This document shows, piece by piece, positions 16,975 to 26,557 of a stretch of 64,000 bases of DNA (position 1 is its first letter; each line of letters begins with the position of its first letter). The DNA comes from Caulifigura coniformis. Its GTDB lineage: Bacteria; Planctomycetota; Planctomycetia; Planctomycetales; Planctomycetaceae. The DNA is taken from the NCBI RefSeq assembly GCF_007745175.1, contig NZ_CP036271.1, positions 5,158,314-5,222,313 of the forward strand, read 5' to 3'. The position numbers were made by a program, and so were the translations under genes. Below the pieces are notes generated by a model. That model did not search any database, had not been told where the DNA came from, and saw nothing but the letters and a program-made list of their open reading frames with translations.

Positions 16975-17766
16975 TCAGGGGCTGGCCGGCCGGGGGAGAA
17001 TCTCGTCGTTCTTCGTCCACTTTGAGGGGAGAACGACGCCTGTCACAGTGGAGGGGGCGGTCGAGCCGTCAGGACCGTTCTGTTCCCAGGGAGCGGGGCC
17101 TTCAATGCGGATGAGGTTTCCGTCGGGGTCGCGTCCGACGAGCTGGCCTTCAAGATCCGAGGCGGGAGACGGCGGCGGAGGGTTTTCCGAGGCGATTCCG
17201 CCACTGGCGCGATCAGCTGAACCAGTCTCCGTTGCCGCATACGTCGCAACTCCGCCGATCGCCACCCCCGATGCGGCGGCCGTGATGGCCGATGATCCGA
17301 AGAGGGCGGGCGCCAGGGCGACGGCCTGGCCGCGAACGACGCTGTCCTGGAAGGTGACGCCATCGACGACGGCGTTGGGGGGAGCGGCTTCTGACGGCCA
17401 GCAGCGGATCTGTCCTGAGGCGGCTCCGCAGGACAGGCGATAGGTTCCGGCGGGAACACGGTCGATCTGGAAGGTGCCGTCGTGAAGCGTCGTCGAACGT
17501 GCGATCACGCGGTCCGATTGTCTGAGCGTGACAATGGCGCCGTCGATCGGGGCGCCTTCGCTGTCGATGAAACGTCCACGCAAGTTGCGGTCGTCATCCA
17601 GCGCGATGTCGAGCATTTGCGTCGACTTTTTCTCCGGCGCAGCCGAAGCCCGCGAGCGGCCCGGAAGCACTCCGCGGATCGGTGCGGCATCGACGCTCGT
17701 ACAAAACCAGCTGGCGGCCAATGCCGCTGCGGTCGCAGTGCGCTTGATGCGGGAACGCTTCGCCAT
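16975..17766 (-). CDS. Exported carboxypeptidase-regulatory-like protein with C-terminal PASP
   Basis: Protein of 263 residues. The N terminus MAKRSRIKRTATAAALAASW looks like a signal peptide ending near CTSVDAAPI. The carboxypeptidase-regulatory-like (beta-sandwich) domain follows: LRGRFIDSEGAPIDGAIVTL and HDGTFQIDRVPAGTYRLSCG. Next is a stretch RCWPSEAAPPNAVVDGV then FQDSVVRGQA, an Ala/Gly-rich hydrophobic segment (TAAASGVAIGGVATYAA), and a Pro-rich tail ending RPASP. The protein at 22013-22561 has the same layout, including VVRGQ and a terminal PASP. Function unknown; a role at the cell surface is inferred from the domain layout. The ATG at 17766 is preferred because it places the signal peptide at the N terminus. 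Confidence 0.82.
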   Translation of the reverse strand: MAKRSRIKRTATAAALAASWFCTSVDAAPIRGVLPGRSRASAAPEKKSTQMLDIALDDDRNLRGRFIDSEGAPIDGAIVTLRQSDRVIARSTTLHDGTFQIDRVPAGTYRLSCGAASGQIRCWPSEAAPPNAVVDGVTFQDSVVRGQAVALAPALFGSSAITAAASGVAIGGVATYAATETGSADRASGGIASENPPPPSPASDLEGQLVGRDPDGNLIRIEGPAPWEQNGPDGSTAPSTVTGVVLPSKWTKNDEILPRPASP

Positions 17767-17882
17767 CCCGGCGTGCCTTCGATTCTGGAAACGGCCGGCA
17801 GGCTCCGCCGGCGTTCGAGGCGCGCCGTCAAAGTCGACCGGCCTTGCCTCAACCACCTTATCGGCACGATCGGGCCCAAGGG

Positions 17883-19964
17883 TCAAGGAGCGTCACGAAT
17901 CTCACGGCGTCTCTGGGCCTTTTCTGCCGCTCGATCAAGGCCTTTCTCCAGCAGATTCTGCAGGAGCCCGCCGGCAGCGCCGGCGCCGATGCGTGTTCCC
18001 CAATCGGCCACGGCTCGCCCGTCCACCTGGGGCCGTTCGAGCGTTCCGCGAATGGGAATCTGGACGAGCTCGTTCCGCAGCGATTTCTGGACGGGACCGC
18101 CCTGGAGCCAGGCGTCCGGCAGCGGGAATTCCACCTGCATGTCGAGGGTGTGATCGATGCCGACCGATCCCCGCGTCGTCACCACGACGTCGCCCGCCTG
18201 GAACGTCAGGCGATTGTGATAGACGCGGCCTCCCTGCATGCGGAAAGCGATGTCCTGCGGAGGCAGGGCAATCCGCAGATCGTCGTCGGCCCAGGCGGGG
18301 TCCTTACGGGTGATGAGCCTCGCGAGGGTCGCGGCCGAGTCGACGGCCTGTCGGGCCATCGGACCGGGGGTGACGTTGGCCGAGTGGACCCGGACAATCC
18401 CGGCGATCTCCGCGGCGTCGGGCTTCGCGAACGGCATCTGGCCCGACTCGATGATCAGCGTGATCTTGCCGTCGACCGCCGTCGCGTCCGCGAGTATGGG
18501 GGAGACGAACCTCAACCACTCCCGACACATTTCTGGAGTGAGGTTCACATCCACCAGCATCGGCCCCGCCGGCGCGACGAGTTGCCGATTCTCCACGAGG
18601 TGAATCTCGGGAAGGGTCATGAGCTGGCCATCGCCGACCCGCACATCGCGCGGCCAGAGCGCCAGGCCGCTCGGCTGAAACGCGGCTGTGACCGCGCCGG
18701 GGGTCGCGCGGATGCCATAAATCATCGCTTCTGACCAGGTGATGTCCCCGGCCAGTGTGGCGGGCGGGGGAGGGGGCTCCCCGGAACTTCTGGCCTGGAA
18801 CCTGTCCGGCCAGAGCGCGCCGGTCACTGCGACATTGCGAACGCGCAGCCCTTTGACCGCGATATGGCTGCGGACCTGGGGATTCAGCAGGTCGAGAATT
18901 CCCGTGAGATCCTGATCGGCCGTCGCCCGGATTTCGACGATCCCCGCATCCCGGGGCTGCTCGATGTGGCCGCTTCCCGACACGGTGATCGCTCCGGCCG
19001 TGGCCGAGAGGTTGTCGAACGTGAGACGATCGGCTTGTGCGTCCCATTGACCGCCGATTCCGATGCCACCGGTGGGGACCGGAGAGGAGACCTGATCGGA
19101 TGTGCGACGATAGACGGCGTCGCGCGGCTTGAATGTCGCCTTTGCGGAAACGGCCCCCGCTCCCTCGGCCGGAGTCGAGGCGAGTTCGACGAGGAGTTCT
19201 CCCCCGCCGGCCACATGGGCGATCGTGGAATTGGCCTGCAGCCAGGGCTCGAAAAGAGTGAGCGGCAGGTAGCTGACGGCGGCGTGGAAGTCGGCCGGAG
19301 GCAAAGTCGATCTCGAATCGGATGCCGCCCATTGTCCACGGAGGTCGATCGTCTCCCTCTGGACTCCATCGGTCAGCTCCCCTCTGGCCTCCAGAGAACG
19401 GGACTGTGCGGAGTTGAGATAGCGGGCGGCGACTTCGGAGATCGTGGCCAGCGGCTTGCTCTCCGTATCGCGGACTTCGATCAGGCCACGTTCAATCGCA
19501 ATGTCGAAGTTGAGCGGCCGGGTGTTTTTCTGCCGCGCGAGGAAGGCACGGATCACCGGGTTGATGCTGCAGCCGGCGGGGTCGACGTACAGGTAAGCGC
19601 GCGGGTTCTCGAGAACCCATCCGCCCGGAGAGCCGGGCGAAGTCGCCATCTCCCAGAGTGACTTCTGCGAGGTGACGTGCTCGCATTCCAGGAGGACGCG
19701 CCCGTGGTCGTCGAGAAAGCGAAGACCGGCGAGATGAACGGGGGACATCCAACCCAGCGAAGGCTTTCCGATATTCGAGCCCGGTGGAAGCCAGGGGAGA
19801 GCCGTGGCCGTAACCTGCTGGGCGACGCCATTAATGCTGAGCAGCCACGGCGCGGCATACACGGCGGCGACCAGAAGGATCAGGATCAGCGGCCAGACTC
19901 TGCGCCGCTTGCGCCGGGGAGGCGGGGCTGTCTCAACATTGTTCTCCACTTCAGCAGTCGTCAC
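17883..19964 (-). CDS. AsmA/TamB-like large envelope protein
   Basis: Protein of 693 residues with a basic N-terminal tail (PPPRRKRRRVW), one membrane segment at about residues 24-43 (PLILILLVAAVYAAPWLLSI), and a long beta-rich remainder. That remainder holds repeated phrases of the AsmA/TamB kind (GLIEVRDTESKP, DNLSATAGAITVSGSGHI, LAGDITWSEAMIYG). Such proteins sit in the inner membrane with a large periplasmic part and are linked to lipid or protein transport to the outer membrane. The C-terminal 80 residues carry GGLLQNLLEKGLDRAAEK, a motif often seen at the end of AsmA-type proteins. The assignment is from pattern only. The gene is divergent from the zinc-ribbon membrane protein and is followed by the carboxypeptidase-regulatory-like gene on the same strand. 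Confidence 0.65.
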   Translation of the reverse strand: MTTAEVENNVETAPPPRRKRRRVWPLILILLVAAVYAAPWLLSINGVAQQVTATALPWLPPGSNIGKPSLGWMSPVHLAGLRFLDDHGRVLLECEHVTSQKSLWEMATSPGSPGGWVLENPRAYLYVDPAGCSINPVIRAFLARQKNTRPLNFDIAIERGLIEVRDTESKPLATISEVAARYLNSAQSRSLEARGELTDGVQRETIDLRGQWAASDSRSTLPPADFHAAVSYLPLTLFEPWLQANSTIAHVAGGGELLVELASTPAEGAGAVSAKATFKPRDAVYRRTSDQVSSPVPTGGIGIGGQWDAQADRLTFDNLSATAGAITVSGSGHIEQPRDAGIVEIRATADQDLTGILDLLNPQVRSHIAVKGLRVRNVAVTGALWPDRFQARSSGEPPPPPATLAGDITWSEAMIYGIRATPGAVTAAFQPSGLALWPRDVRVGDGQLMTLPEIHLVENRQLVAPAGPMLVDVNLTPEMCREWLRFVSPILADATAVDGKITLIIESGQMPFAKPDAAEIAGIVRVHSANVTPGPMARQAVDSAATLARLITRKDPAWADDDLRIALPPQDIAFRMQGGRVYHNRLTFQAGDVVVTTRGSVGIDHTLDMQVEFPLPDAWLQGGPVQKSLRNELVQIPIRGTLERPQVDGRAVADWGTRIGAGAAGGLLQNLLEKGLDRAAEKAQRRREIRDAP

Positions 19965-20165
19965 GGTCGTTCGCTCCGTCCATCGGTCGATGATCGCCGG
20001 AACATTTTACGGGCGAAGCATGTAGAGGGAGTAGCCCGCTTCCTGGACATCGCCCGAATGCAGGGGGAGCGGAAGGGCCACGACCTCGCTGAGAAATCGC
20101 CTGCCCGTCTGAAAACATCATGTGTTACAACTCCCCGGGATCTCCCCGGGCCATGGATTTGCTTG

Positions 20166-21605
20166 ATGAAAGACGAACTGCACAGTCCTGAATCGTCGTC
20201 GGGCGGCGCCCCCGTACCTGCAGGAAGCACGATTGAAATCCTCGAACAGAGCGACGAGCGACTCGTGCTCTTCATTCCGTCGGGCCCGAAACGGGGCTGG
20301 GAGCTTGGCTGCTTTGGACTGATCTGGCTGACGATCATCTCGATCATCACCTCGGTTGTGTTGATTGACGTGCGTCAGAGAGGGCCGGGAGCGTTCGAGC
20401 TTCTGTTCCTTGTTCCGTTCTGGCTGGTTGGCCTGGCCATGCTTTATTTCTCGCTGCGCATGCGGCACACGCGGACGCTGATCCTCATCGAGCCGACGCG
20501 GGCCGTGCTGCAGCAGACATTCTTCGGCCGAACGAACACTCGCGAGACGACCCTGGCCATCGGCGAGCCGGCGACACTCGTGGAGTCGTACCGACAGAAC
20601 GATGTGCCGATCGATGCCGTCTGCCTCAAGGGCGACCCGCGTCCGCTGAAGTTCGCGACGCCGCTGGAGCACAAGGAGAAGGCGTGGATCGTCGATCGGA
20701 TCAACGCGTTTCTGGGGGTGTCGCCGGCTCTCGATCCGGATGATCCGTCCTTTGGGCCGACGCTCACCCGGGTGCTTCCCGAGAACTGTTCCTCGTGTGG
20801 AGGCTCGCTGTCGGGGGCCACCGAAGAGGTTCAGCAGGCCACGTGTCCGTTCTGCGGAACGGTCAACAAGGCCGAGATGAAGCTGGTCCTGTCAGGTCCG
20901 AGTGACGTGCAGCCGGCCGTTGGCGAGTTTCCCGCTGATCGGGTGACCGTCACCGAGCAGACTCCGGACCTCCTGGAGTTTGGGATGCGCGTTTTCGAGA
21001 GCCGGAGTATGCGGCGAGGCGCGGCCCTCGCGTTTGTCCTGTTCGCGCTCTTCTGGAACTCGATTGTCGGCACCATTCTGTGGGCAACTCTGTTTGGCGC
21101 GCGATTCAACGCCAGCATGCTGTTCATGCTCGTGTTTATCCTCCCGTTTGTCGGCGTGGGGGTGGCCATCGTGGGGGTGGCGTTGTTCATTCTTGCGGGG
21201 CGGTTGAGTGTACGCCTCGACAGGGACGCCTTGCGGGCTTCCTGGGGAGTGGGACCGCTCGCGTATACGAAGTCGCTTGCGACAGAAACGATCACCCACG
21301 TCACTGTCGAGAACTCGCCGCTGGCGGCAAAGAATCGCGGGGCGAGATCGAGAGCCAATCAGGACACGCCGACGGCGCTGGTGTGGGCGGGAGAACGCTG
21401 GATCCCGATCACGATGCTGCAGGGAGCGAATGACTGCCGACACGTGGCGCAACTGGTGCGGAGTCAATTGGCCGATATGGGCTTCACCGTCGAGAGTCAG
21501 CGGACTGCGACCATCGTCGTTCGCCCCGACGAATTCAATGACAACGACGAGAGCCTGGATGACGACGATCTCGCGGAATCGAGCGACGAGTCGGCAGCGA
21601 AGTGA
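20166..21605 (+). CDS. Membrane protein with internal zinc ribbon, function unknown
   Basis: Protein of 479 residues. Two hydrophobic segments near the N terminus (CFGLIWLTIISIITSVVLI and LLFLVPFWLVGLAMLYF) precede a beta-rich soluble part. A four-cysteine zinc ribbon follows (CSSCGG and, 12 residues later, CPFCG), then two more membrane segments (AALAFVLFALFWNSIVGTIL and MLFMLVFILPFVGVGVAIVG), and a second soluble part. The C terminus is strongly acidic (NDNDESLDDDDLAESSDES). The repeat of a membrane pair followed by a soluble strand-rich domain suggests internal duplication. I do not recognise the family. The ATG at 20166 is the first start that keeps the N-terminal region soluble. A tandem CTCCCCGGGAT/CTCCCCGGGCC sits about 20 nt upstream. 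Confidence 0.8.
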   Translation: MKDELHSPESSSGGAPVPAGSTIEILEQSDERLVLFIPSGPKRGWELGCFGLIWLTIISIITSVVLIDVRQRGPGAFELLFLVPFWLVGLAMLYFSLRMRHTRTLILIEPTRAVLQQTFFGRTNTRETTLAIGEPATLVESYRQNDVPIDAVCLKGDPRPLKFATPLEHKEKAWIVDRINAFLGVSPALDPDDPSFGPTLTRVLPENCSSCGGSLSGATEEVQQATCPFCGTVNKAEMKLVLSGPSDVQPAVGEFPADRVTVTEQTPDLLEFGMRVFESRSMRRGAALAFVLFALFWNSIVGTILWATLFGARFNASMLFMLVFILPFVGVGVAIVGVALFILAGRLSVRLDRDALRASWGVGPLAYTKSLATETITHVTVENSPLAAKNRGARSRANQDTPTALVWAGERWIPITMLQGANDCRHVAQLVRSQLADMGFTVESQRTATIVVRPDEFNDNDESLDDDDLAESSDESAAK

Positions 21606-21681
21606 GGCCGGACGTGATCCCCGGCCCTATGATGGGGTGAATCCGATGTGACACGGTCCTGATTCGAATTTCCGCAGCAAC

Positions 21682-21879
21682 ATGTCCGGCCTCGACTGGC
21701 AAACCGCCGTCACCCTCCTTTGCGTGGTGCTTGCCGCCGCGTGGTGGATTCGCCGCGCGGTGAGGTGGGCTTCCGGAGACGCATCATGCGGTTCAGGCTG
21801 CGGGAAATGCGGAACGCCGCGGTCTGCGCGTGAACCGGAGCTGGTGCAACTGCATCCCGGTTCCGACGAGAACCGCTGA
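21682..21879 (+). CDS. Small FeoB-associated Cys-rich membrane protein-like
   Basis: Protein of 65 residues: one N-terminal membrane segment (TAVTLLCVVLAAAWWIRRAV), a cysteine cluster CGSGCGKCG, and a short polar tail. This matches the small FeoB-associated Cys-rich membrane proteins, often found near ferrous-iron transporters. No feoB is in the window, so the link to iron transport is by similarity only. Membrane topology is inferred from hydrophobicity. It ends just before a strong bidirectional hairpin. Confidence 0.7.
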   Translation: MSGLDWQTAVTLLCVVLAAAWWIRRAVRWASGDASCGSGCGKCGTPRSAREPELVQLHPGSDENR

Positions 21880-21924
21880 GCGGCGTTCCCAGAGAACCCA
21901 GCTGAAAAGCGACGCACGCAAACG

Positions 21925-21962
21925 AACAACGCTCGCGAACCTTGGGATTCGCGAGCGTTGTT
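21925..21962. terminator. Bidirectional terminator hairpin between convergent genes
   Basis: Perfect 15-bp inverted repeat AACAACGCTCGCGAA / TTCGCGAGCGTTGTT with the 8-nt loop CCTTGGGA. It lies between the small Cys-rich protein (plus, ends 21879) and the carboxypeptidase-regulatory-like gene (minus, ends 22013), where a shared terminator is expected. Confidence 0.8.
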
Positions 21963-22012
21963 GATTTCAGTGCCTGCCATCGAGCCGGAGGTCCAGCGCG
22001 TGGGTTCCGCGA

Positions 22013-22561
22013 TTAGGGGCTGGCCGGCGGGGGGCCGCCGCCGTTGTCGTCGTTGTCGTTGGCGACCACGAGGGCGCCGATGCCGATCCCCAGCGCGGCG
22101 AAGGCGACAGTGCCGATGATGATCTCATCGGTCTCCAGATAGTCGAACTCGTCCTGGCCGCGAACGACGTTGCCCTGAACGAAGGTCGTCTGCGGCATGG
22201 CGGACGGAGGAGCGACGTCCTGCGGCCAGGCGCGGACGTACTGGACCTGACGGACGGCCGAGACCTGGTAAAGGCCGGACTTCATGCCGGGCGCCTTGAA
22301 TTCGCCCGACCCGGTCGAGACGACATGCGTAACCGGCTTGCCGTTCTGCGAGATGGTGACGGTCACGCCGTCAACCGCCTTGCCTTCCGCCGTGACGACG
22401 CGGCCGGTCAGTTCGCCGGCGGAGGTCAGCTTCACATCCTTCACCTTGGCGGCCGGCTTCGTGACCGGGGCTTCGGCGGCGAACATCATCGCCTGAGGAG
22501 CAGCAAGATTGAGGCCGGCGACGATCGCAGCCCCGCGGGCCCAATCCAGTTTCAAACGCAT
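22013..22561 (-). CDS. Exported carboxypeptidase-regulatory-like protein with C-terminal PASP (second copy)
   Basis: Protein of 182 residues with signal peptide (MRLKLDWARGAAIVAGLNLA up to about AAEAP), a carboxypeptidase-regulatory-like domain (GELTGRVVTAEGKAVDGVTV and GSGEFKAPGMKSGLYQVSAV), then YVRAWPQDVAPPSAM and FVQGNVVRGQ. After that come one hydrophobic segment (IIIGTVAFAALGIGIGALVV), an Asn/Asp run (ANDNDDNGGG) and the tail PPPASP. It resembles the longer protein at 16975-17766 in every element, including the RAWP/RCWP, VVRGQ and PASP phrases. Both are probably exported and held by the C-terminal membrane segment with a short tail. Function unknown. Confidence 0.82.
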   Translation of the reverse strand: MRLKLDWARGAAIVAGLNLAAPQAMMFAAEAPVTKPAAKVKDVKLTSAGELTGRVVTAEGKAVDGVTVTISQNGKPVTHVVSTGSGEFKAPGMKSGLYQVSAVRQVQYVRAWPQDVAPPSAMPQTTFVQGNVVRGQDEFDYLETDEIIIGTVAFAALGIGIGALVVANDNDDNGGGPPPASP

Positions 22562-22752
22562 CTCTCTCTCCCGAGTGGTTGCGGAGCCAACGTCCGTGTC
22601 TCAGATTTCGTCGTCGCAGCGCTTCACAATGCACTACTGCTGCCGAACTTCTCTTCGGGAATCGAGATTAAGAGGGCCAGGCGTCACAACCGTTAAAGTC
22701 TGCCAGCGGTCGTAGGAGACGTCCCTGACTCACGGAACCGGCGGGTTCTGCG

Positions 22753-23271
22753 TCATGTGTTGAGGCCGCCGAATTGGCGGACGGCTTCATAGACGACGGT
22801 GTTGGCAGTGCTGGCAAGGTTGAGGCTTCTGACGGCCTCGTGCATCGGCAGCTTCAGGCACCGCGACTGGTGCTCCCTTCGGAGGCTCTCCGGCAGCCCG
22901 CGGGTTTCGCTTCCGAAAACGAGCACGTCGCCCGGGCTGAAGGACGCGTCCCAGACGTGGCGCTCGGCGAATTTCGTCAGCAGCCAGAATGTCCGGCCCG
23001 CGAGGCGGCTTTCGATTTCCGACCAGGAGTCGACGGCCTCCCATTCGAGGTGCTGCCAGTAGTCCATGCCCGCCCGCTTGAGGTAACGGTCGTCGAGTTG
23101 AAAACCGAGTGGCCGGACCAGCCATAGCTTCGCCCCCACCGCCACGCAGCTTCGGCCGATGTTGCCCGTATTCTGCGGAATGTCGGGCTGATACAGGACG
23201 ACGTGCAGCAGCGGTTCCCGGTGCTGGGGTGCGTTTGCAGGGCCGCTTCCGGACGATTCACTTGCGCTCAC
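22753..23271 (-). CDS. trmL: tRNA (cytidine/uridine-34-2'-O)-methyltransferase TrmL
   Basis: SPOUT methyltransferase of 172 residues that methylates the 2'-OH of the wobble nucleotide in certain leucine tRNAs. The family motifs are [31 protein letters not shown] and the knot-forming [15 protein letters not shown]. The GTG at 23271 overlaps the stop of the upstream gene by 4 nt (GTGA) and gives the usual protein length. An in-frame ATG at 23430 would add 53 residues read through the neighbouring gene and is unlikely. The gene is coupled to the helical-repeat protein upstream. Confidence 0.93.
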   Translation of the reverse strand: MSASESSGSGPANAPQHREPLLHVVLYQPDIPQNTGNIGRSCVAVGAKLWLVRPLGFQLDDRYLKRAGMDYWQHLEWEAVDSWSEIESRLAGRTFWLLTKFAERHVWDASFSPGDVLVFGSETRGLPESLRREHQSRCLKLPMHEAVRSLNLASTANTVVYEAVRQFGGLNT

Positions 23272-24461
23272 GACTTCGGATCCGCCGGCAGGCTGCTGAC
23301 GAGGGCCGTCGCGTAAGTCACCAGGTCGCCATTTCGACGGGCCGCATCGCGGAGCGCATCGGGCCGACCTGCCTGTATGCAGAGTTCGCCGAACGAGATG
23401 CGGACATCCTCGCTGAGATTCGTCAGCCACCGTGAGGCGACGTCCACGGCCTCATCGAGACGGCCGACACGCGAGAGGAGGTCGACGAGGACATACGCGA
23501 GCAGCGGCTTGTCGCCTTCATCAGGCTCGTTCGCCAGCTGGTCGCGGAAGTACTGGAGCGACTTTTCCCGGTCCTTGTCGAGGAGGGCCCGGAAAAATGC
23601 AGCGTGCGCGGGGTAATAGTCGGCGAAGGGGGGCTCCCCGGCATACTGCAGGGGCTCAGCGAGACGTTGCCCGTATTCGCACAGCTGCAGGGCGAGATCC
23701 AGCTCGGGCGCCGGCGGTTCCATGCTGCGTGCGAAGCGGATCACCGCGTGCAGATGGGAGACGTCGACATGGTAGTTGCCACTTTCCAGGAGCCAGTCGC
23801 GGCCGGTGATCAGGGAGCGGAGCGGTTCTCCCGGGGGAAGACCCGGAATGCGGCGTTCCACGTCGCGGCGGACCGATTCGGTGACGTCGTCATACAGGCT
23901 GCGGACCATGACCCGCGCGCATGCCTGCCGCTGGTCGGGGGGAAGTTGCTGCAGCGTCTGGTCCAGCGTCGTGATCGTGCTGCAGGTGCCATGGGCCTTC
24001 AGCATCAGTTGCAATCCCTTCGCCGGGTTGACTCCCTGGATCAATGCGACGTGGATCAGTTCCTCAAGCCGGTCGCTCGATTCGGCGGCCGGCGACAATG
24101 CATCGAGCGCCCTGGCGACCGGCTCGGGCTCGCGAAGGACCTGGTAATAGGTCCAGGCCTGTCCGATTTCTCCGGCGTCCAGGAAGCGGCGGCCCGCGTC
24201 ACGGGCGGCCTCGATGTAGGCCGCTTCCACCTCTTTACGAAGAGGCTCGGGCACATCGCTCAGCGACGAAGGCCGGTTGAGCGGCAGACCTAATTCGAAC
24301 TTCTTCCGGACGAGCCTTGCATCGAAAAGCCGGTGGAAATCCTGCTTCTCGATCAGGACGTCGGCCAGGCGATCCAGCGTCGCCAAGGCCTCTTCGCGGC
24401 TGGCCGGCGCCTTGAGAGCTTCGAAGTCGGTGTCAGTGGGAGGGAGTGATGCAGTGCTCAC
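23268..24461 (-). CDS. Alpha-helical repeat protein of unknown function
   Basis: Soluble protein of 397 residues, almost entirely predicted helices with TPR-like spacing: [40 protein letters not shown], and [20 protein letters not shown]. No signal peptide or membrane segment. I do not recognise a named family. It shares a 4-nt overlap with trmL and is divergent from fliK across 353 bp. Nothing in the sequence ties it to the flagellum. Confidence 0.78.
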   Translation of the reverse strand: MSTASLPPTDTDFEALKAPASREEALATLDRLADVLIEKQDFHRLFDARLVRKKFELGLPLNRPSSLSDVPEPLRKEVEAAYIEAARDAGRRFLDAGEIGQAWTYYQVLREPEPVARALDALSPAAESSDRLEELIHVALIQGVNPAKGLQLMLKAHGTCSTITTLDQTLQQLPPDQRQACARVMVRSLYDDVTESVRRDVERRIPGLPPGEPLRSLITGRDWLLESGNYHVDVSHLHAVIRFARSMEPPAPELDLALQLCEYGQRLAEPLQYAGEPPFADYYPAHAAFFRALLDKDREKSLQYFRDQLANEPDEGDKPLLAYVLVDLLSRVGRLDEAVDVASRWLTNLSEDVRISFGELCIQAGRPDALRDAARRNGDLVTYATALVSSLPADPKS

Positions 24462-24814
24462 AGGATTTCCGCAGGGGGTGGGAGTGGGCCTCTATCGTCC
24501 GGTGATCGGCGGCAAGTGGCAACCAACTTGGGGCAGGTTCCGGGGATGTCGCGATGGGACGGAGCGGAACGTTTCTTCCCGGTCATTCCTCCCCGATCCG
24601 ATCGTTTCGTTCCGGCAGGTTTTGCGACTCGATCGGGATCCAGTCGGTGGCGCTCGGGGATTCTGATGGGCGCAAGTTCCAGCGACTCTTGAGGATCGCG
24701 TGAGAGGGCCGCCGCCGGAATGGGCGCGAAAGCAGGACCGGGCACGGCCCGTGCAATGCGACCGTTACCTGACCGGGCGTCGACACGCTCGCTTTGCGCC
24801 GAGATTCCAGCCGC
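24462..24814. other. 353-bp divergent promoter region before fliK
   Basis: No gene seen. TGGCA-ACCAAC-TTGGG at 24517-24531 resembles a sigma-54 promoter in spacing but has GG in place of the expected GC of the -12 box, so it is only a weak candidate for fliK transcription. Confidence 0.35.
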
Positions 24815-26518
24815 ATGAACACGTCGCTTCTCTCGTTCCTTTCCGCCGCTCCACCTCCGGAACCGACTTCGCAGCCACGCCCTGCGAAGAGCGAACAGGT
24901 TGCGCCCGGGGAACTGGACGAGTTGGAGTCGAGCCAGCCCGATTCCGCGGGCGACTCGGACAAGATGGATGCGTTCGCCGAAATGCTCGCGGCGATGATG
25001 TCGGTCTCGACGCCGCTCGCTGAATCCCCGGGAGAGACCACCGGGTCCACAGTGGTCGACTCTGCGACGGCCTTGTCGACTGATGTGCCGCGCGACGGCG
25101 CCGGCTCTCCGCTGTTCACGTCCAGCTTCACGACGACGACCGCCGCAGATTCGAACTCGGCCGTGATGACCGTCACGACGACTGAAGTCGCCCCGACAGC
25201 GGACACGACGGCGATGTCGACGAGCGAGACCACCTCCGACCTGGCCGGCGTCCCGAGCGACGCTACCGCAGCCGCGGAACTGGCCGGGCTTGGTGTCGAA
25301 ACACTTGAGACAGCCCCTGTCGCTGAAGAATCGCCCGTCGTCGTGGACGTACTGACGACGGAGGACGAGCGGCTCACGCTCGAGGCGCCGGAGGCGGTCG
25401 CGGACGAGCCCGCCCGTCCCGAAGTTCCCGTTGTCGCAGTCCGAGAGTCGGCGGCTGCACAGACCACAACCGACGATCGACCGGTTTCAACGGAGCTGGC
25501 CGTCGAAACGGAAGGCCTGGACGAGCCGGCTCCCTCCGAAGGGCCCACGTTGGAGAAGCCCGAGGGACAGCATTCGCATCCCATTCTGAAAGAGGCGATC
25601 CCTGAGTCGCCGGTGGCCGATGTCGATGTGACGCCGGCCGAACCGGTGATGCCTGAAGCGCCTGTGGCGGAGAGTGAAGTCCACCCGGTCGCGGGAGAGC
25701 CGCCCGTCGTCCAGGCATCGGACCTCGAATCTGCCAATCCGCTTGAAGAAACGCAGCAGGTTGAGAGTGCATCAGGCAGCGACCGGGCGACGGCCGCGCC
25801 AAAGTCAGAACGTGCGACGACCGCCGCGCCGAATCGACCTGTGACGGCGAGCCCTGAAGTGGGGGGCGCCTCGGAACCAGTACTGCCGGACGTCCTCGCT
25901 CCCGTGGAACAGACCTCAGGGGTGGCGCTTCAGAACGATGCGGCGCGAGGTCACAAGGTCCATCAGGATTCGCGAGACGACGAGTTCGCCGCGATGGCGG
26001 CGATGGATGGGGAAGCCGTCCCCGCCACGGCTGGACCGATGGTGGAAGGAGCCGTGGGTCGGCCCGCATCGATCGCCACCATCAGCTCGGGCGACGCGGC
26101 CGCTTCGGCTGCACCGGTCAATGTCACCCAGCAGGTGATGCAGGCGCTGGCTGCGTACGAAGCGGACCTGCCGCAGAACGGAGCGAGGTCGTTCGAAATG
26201 CTGCTCGATCCCCCGGAACTCGGACGCCTGCTGGTGCAGATGTCGCGCACGTCCAAGGGGGTCGATGTCCGGATCTCAGCAGAGAACGAATCGGTCCGCT
26301 CGATGCTCGAAACCAGCGGGGCGGAACTGCAGCAAAGCCTTCAGCTCTCCGGTTTCGACCTGGGCCAGTTCAGCGGGTCGAACTCAGGGGGAGCGTTCGC
26401 CGGTGGTGAAGAATGGGTCTCCGCCCCCACGCTGCAATCGTTTGCCACCGGCGCAGGTGTCGTCCGCACCACTCCGAAGTCTGTCACCGCGAATTCCGCC
26501 ATCAACGTCGTCGTCTGA
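24815..26518 (+). CDS. fliK: Flagellar hook-length control protein FliK
   Basis: Protein of 567 residues. About the first 400 are low-complexity, rich in Ala, Thr, Glu, Pro and Val, as in the ruler part of FliK. The C-terminal domain has the FliK signature: RSFEMLLDPPELGRLLVQMS, then VDVRISAENESVRSMLE and ELQQSLQLSGFDLGQFS. FliK measures hook length and switches export specificity with FlhB, and is itself secreted. The ATG at 24815 is chosen over a TTG at 24794. It heads the fliK-flgD-flgE gene set. Confidence 0.9.
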   Translation: MNTSLLSFLSAAPPPEPTSQPRPAKSEQVAPGELDELESSQPDSAGDSDKMDAFAEMLAAMMSVSTPLAESPGETTGSTVVDSATALSTDVPRDGAGSPLFTSSFTTTTAADSNSAVMTVTTTEVAPTADTTAMSTSETTSDLAGVPSDATAAAELAGLGVETLETAPVAEESPVVVDVLTTEDERLTLEAPEAVADEPARPEVPVVAVRESAAAQTTTDDRPVSTELAVETEGLDEPAPSEGPTLEKPEGQHSHPILKEAIPESPVADVDVTPAEPVMPEAPVAESEVHPVAGEPPVVQASDLESANPLEETQQVESASGSDRATAAPKSERATTAAPNRPVTASPEVGGASEPVLPDVLAPVEQTSGVALQNDAARGHKVHQDSRDDEFAAMAAMDGEAVPATAGPMVEGAVGRPASIATISSGDAAASAAPVNVTQQVMQALAAYEADLPQNGARSFEMLLDPPELGRLLVQMSRTSKGVDVRISAENESVRSMLETSGAELQQSLQLSGFDLGQFSGSNSGGAFAGGEEWVSAPTLQSFATGAGVVRTTPKSVTANSAINVVV

Positions 26519-26557
26519 CGCCGCTTCACCAGAAACACACTTCCAACTGAGGGCCAG

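Noticed and set aside
24517-24531. Sigma-54-like promoter before fliK
   Set aside because: The -12 box has GG instead of GC, and no sigma-54 gene or activator is in the window; kept only as a weak note on the intergenic region.
24583-25737. Open frame of 384 codons on the minus strand, Ser/Thr/Ala-rich
   Set aside because: Antisense of the low-complexity ruler part of fliK; no domain, no ribosome site, and fliK itself is well supported by its C-terminal motifs.
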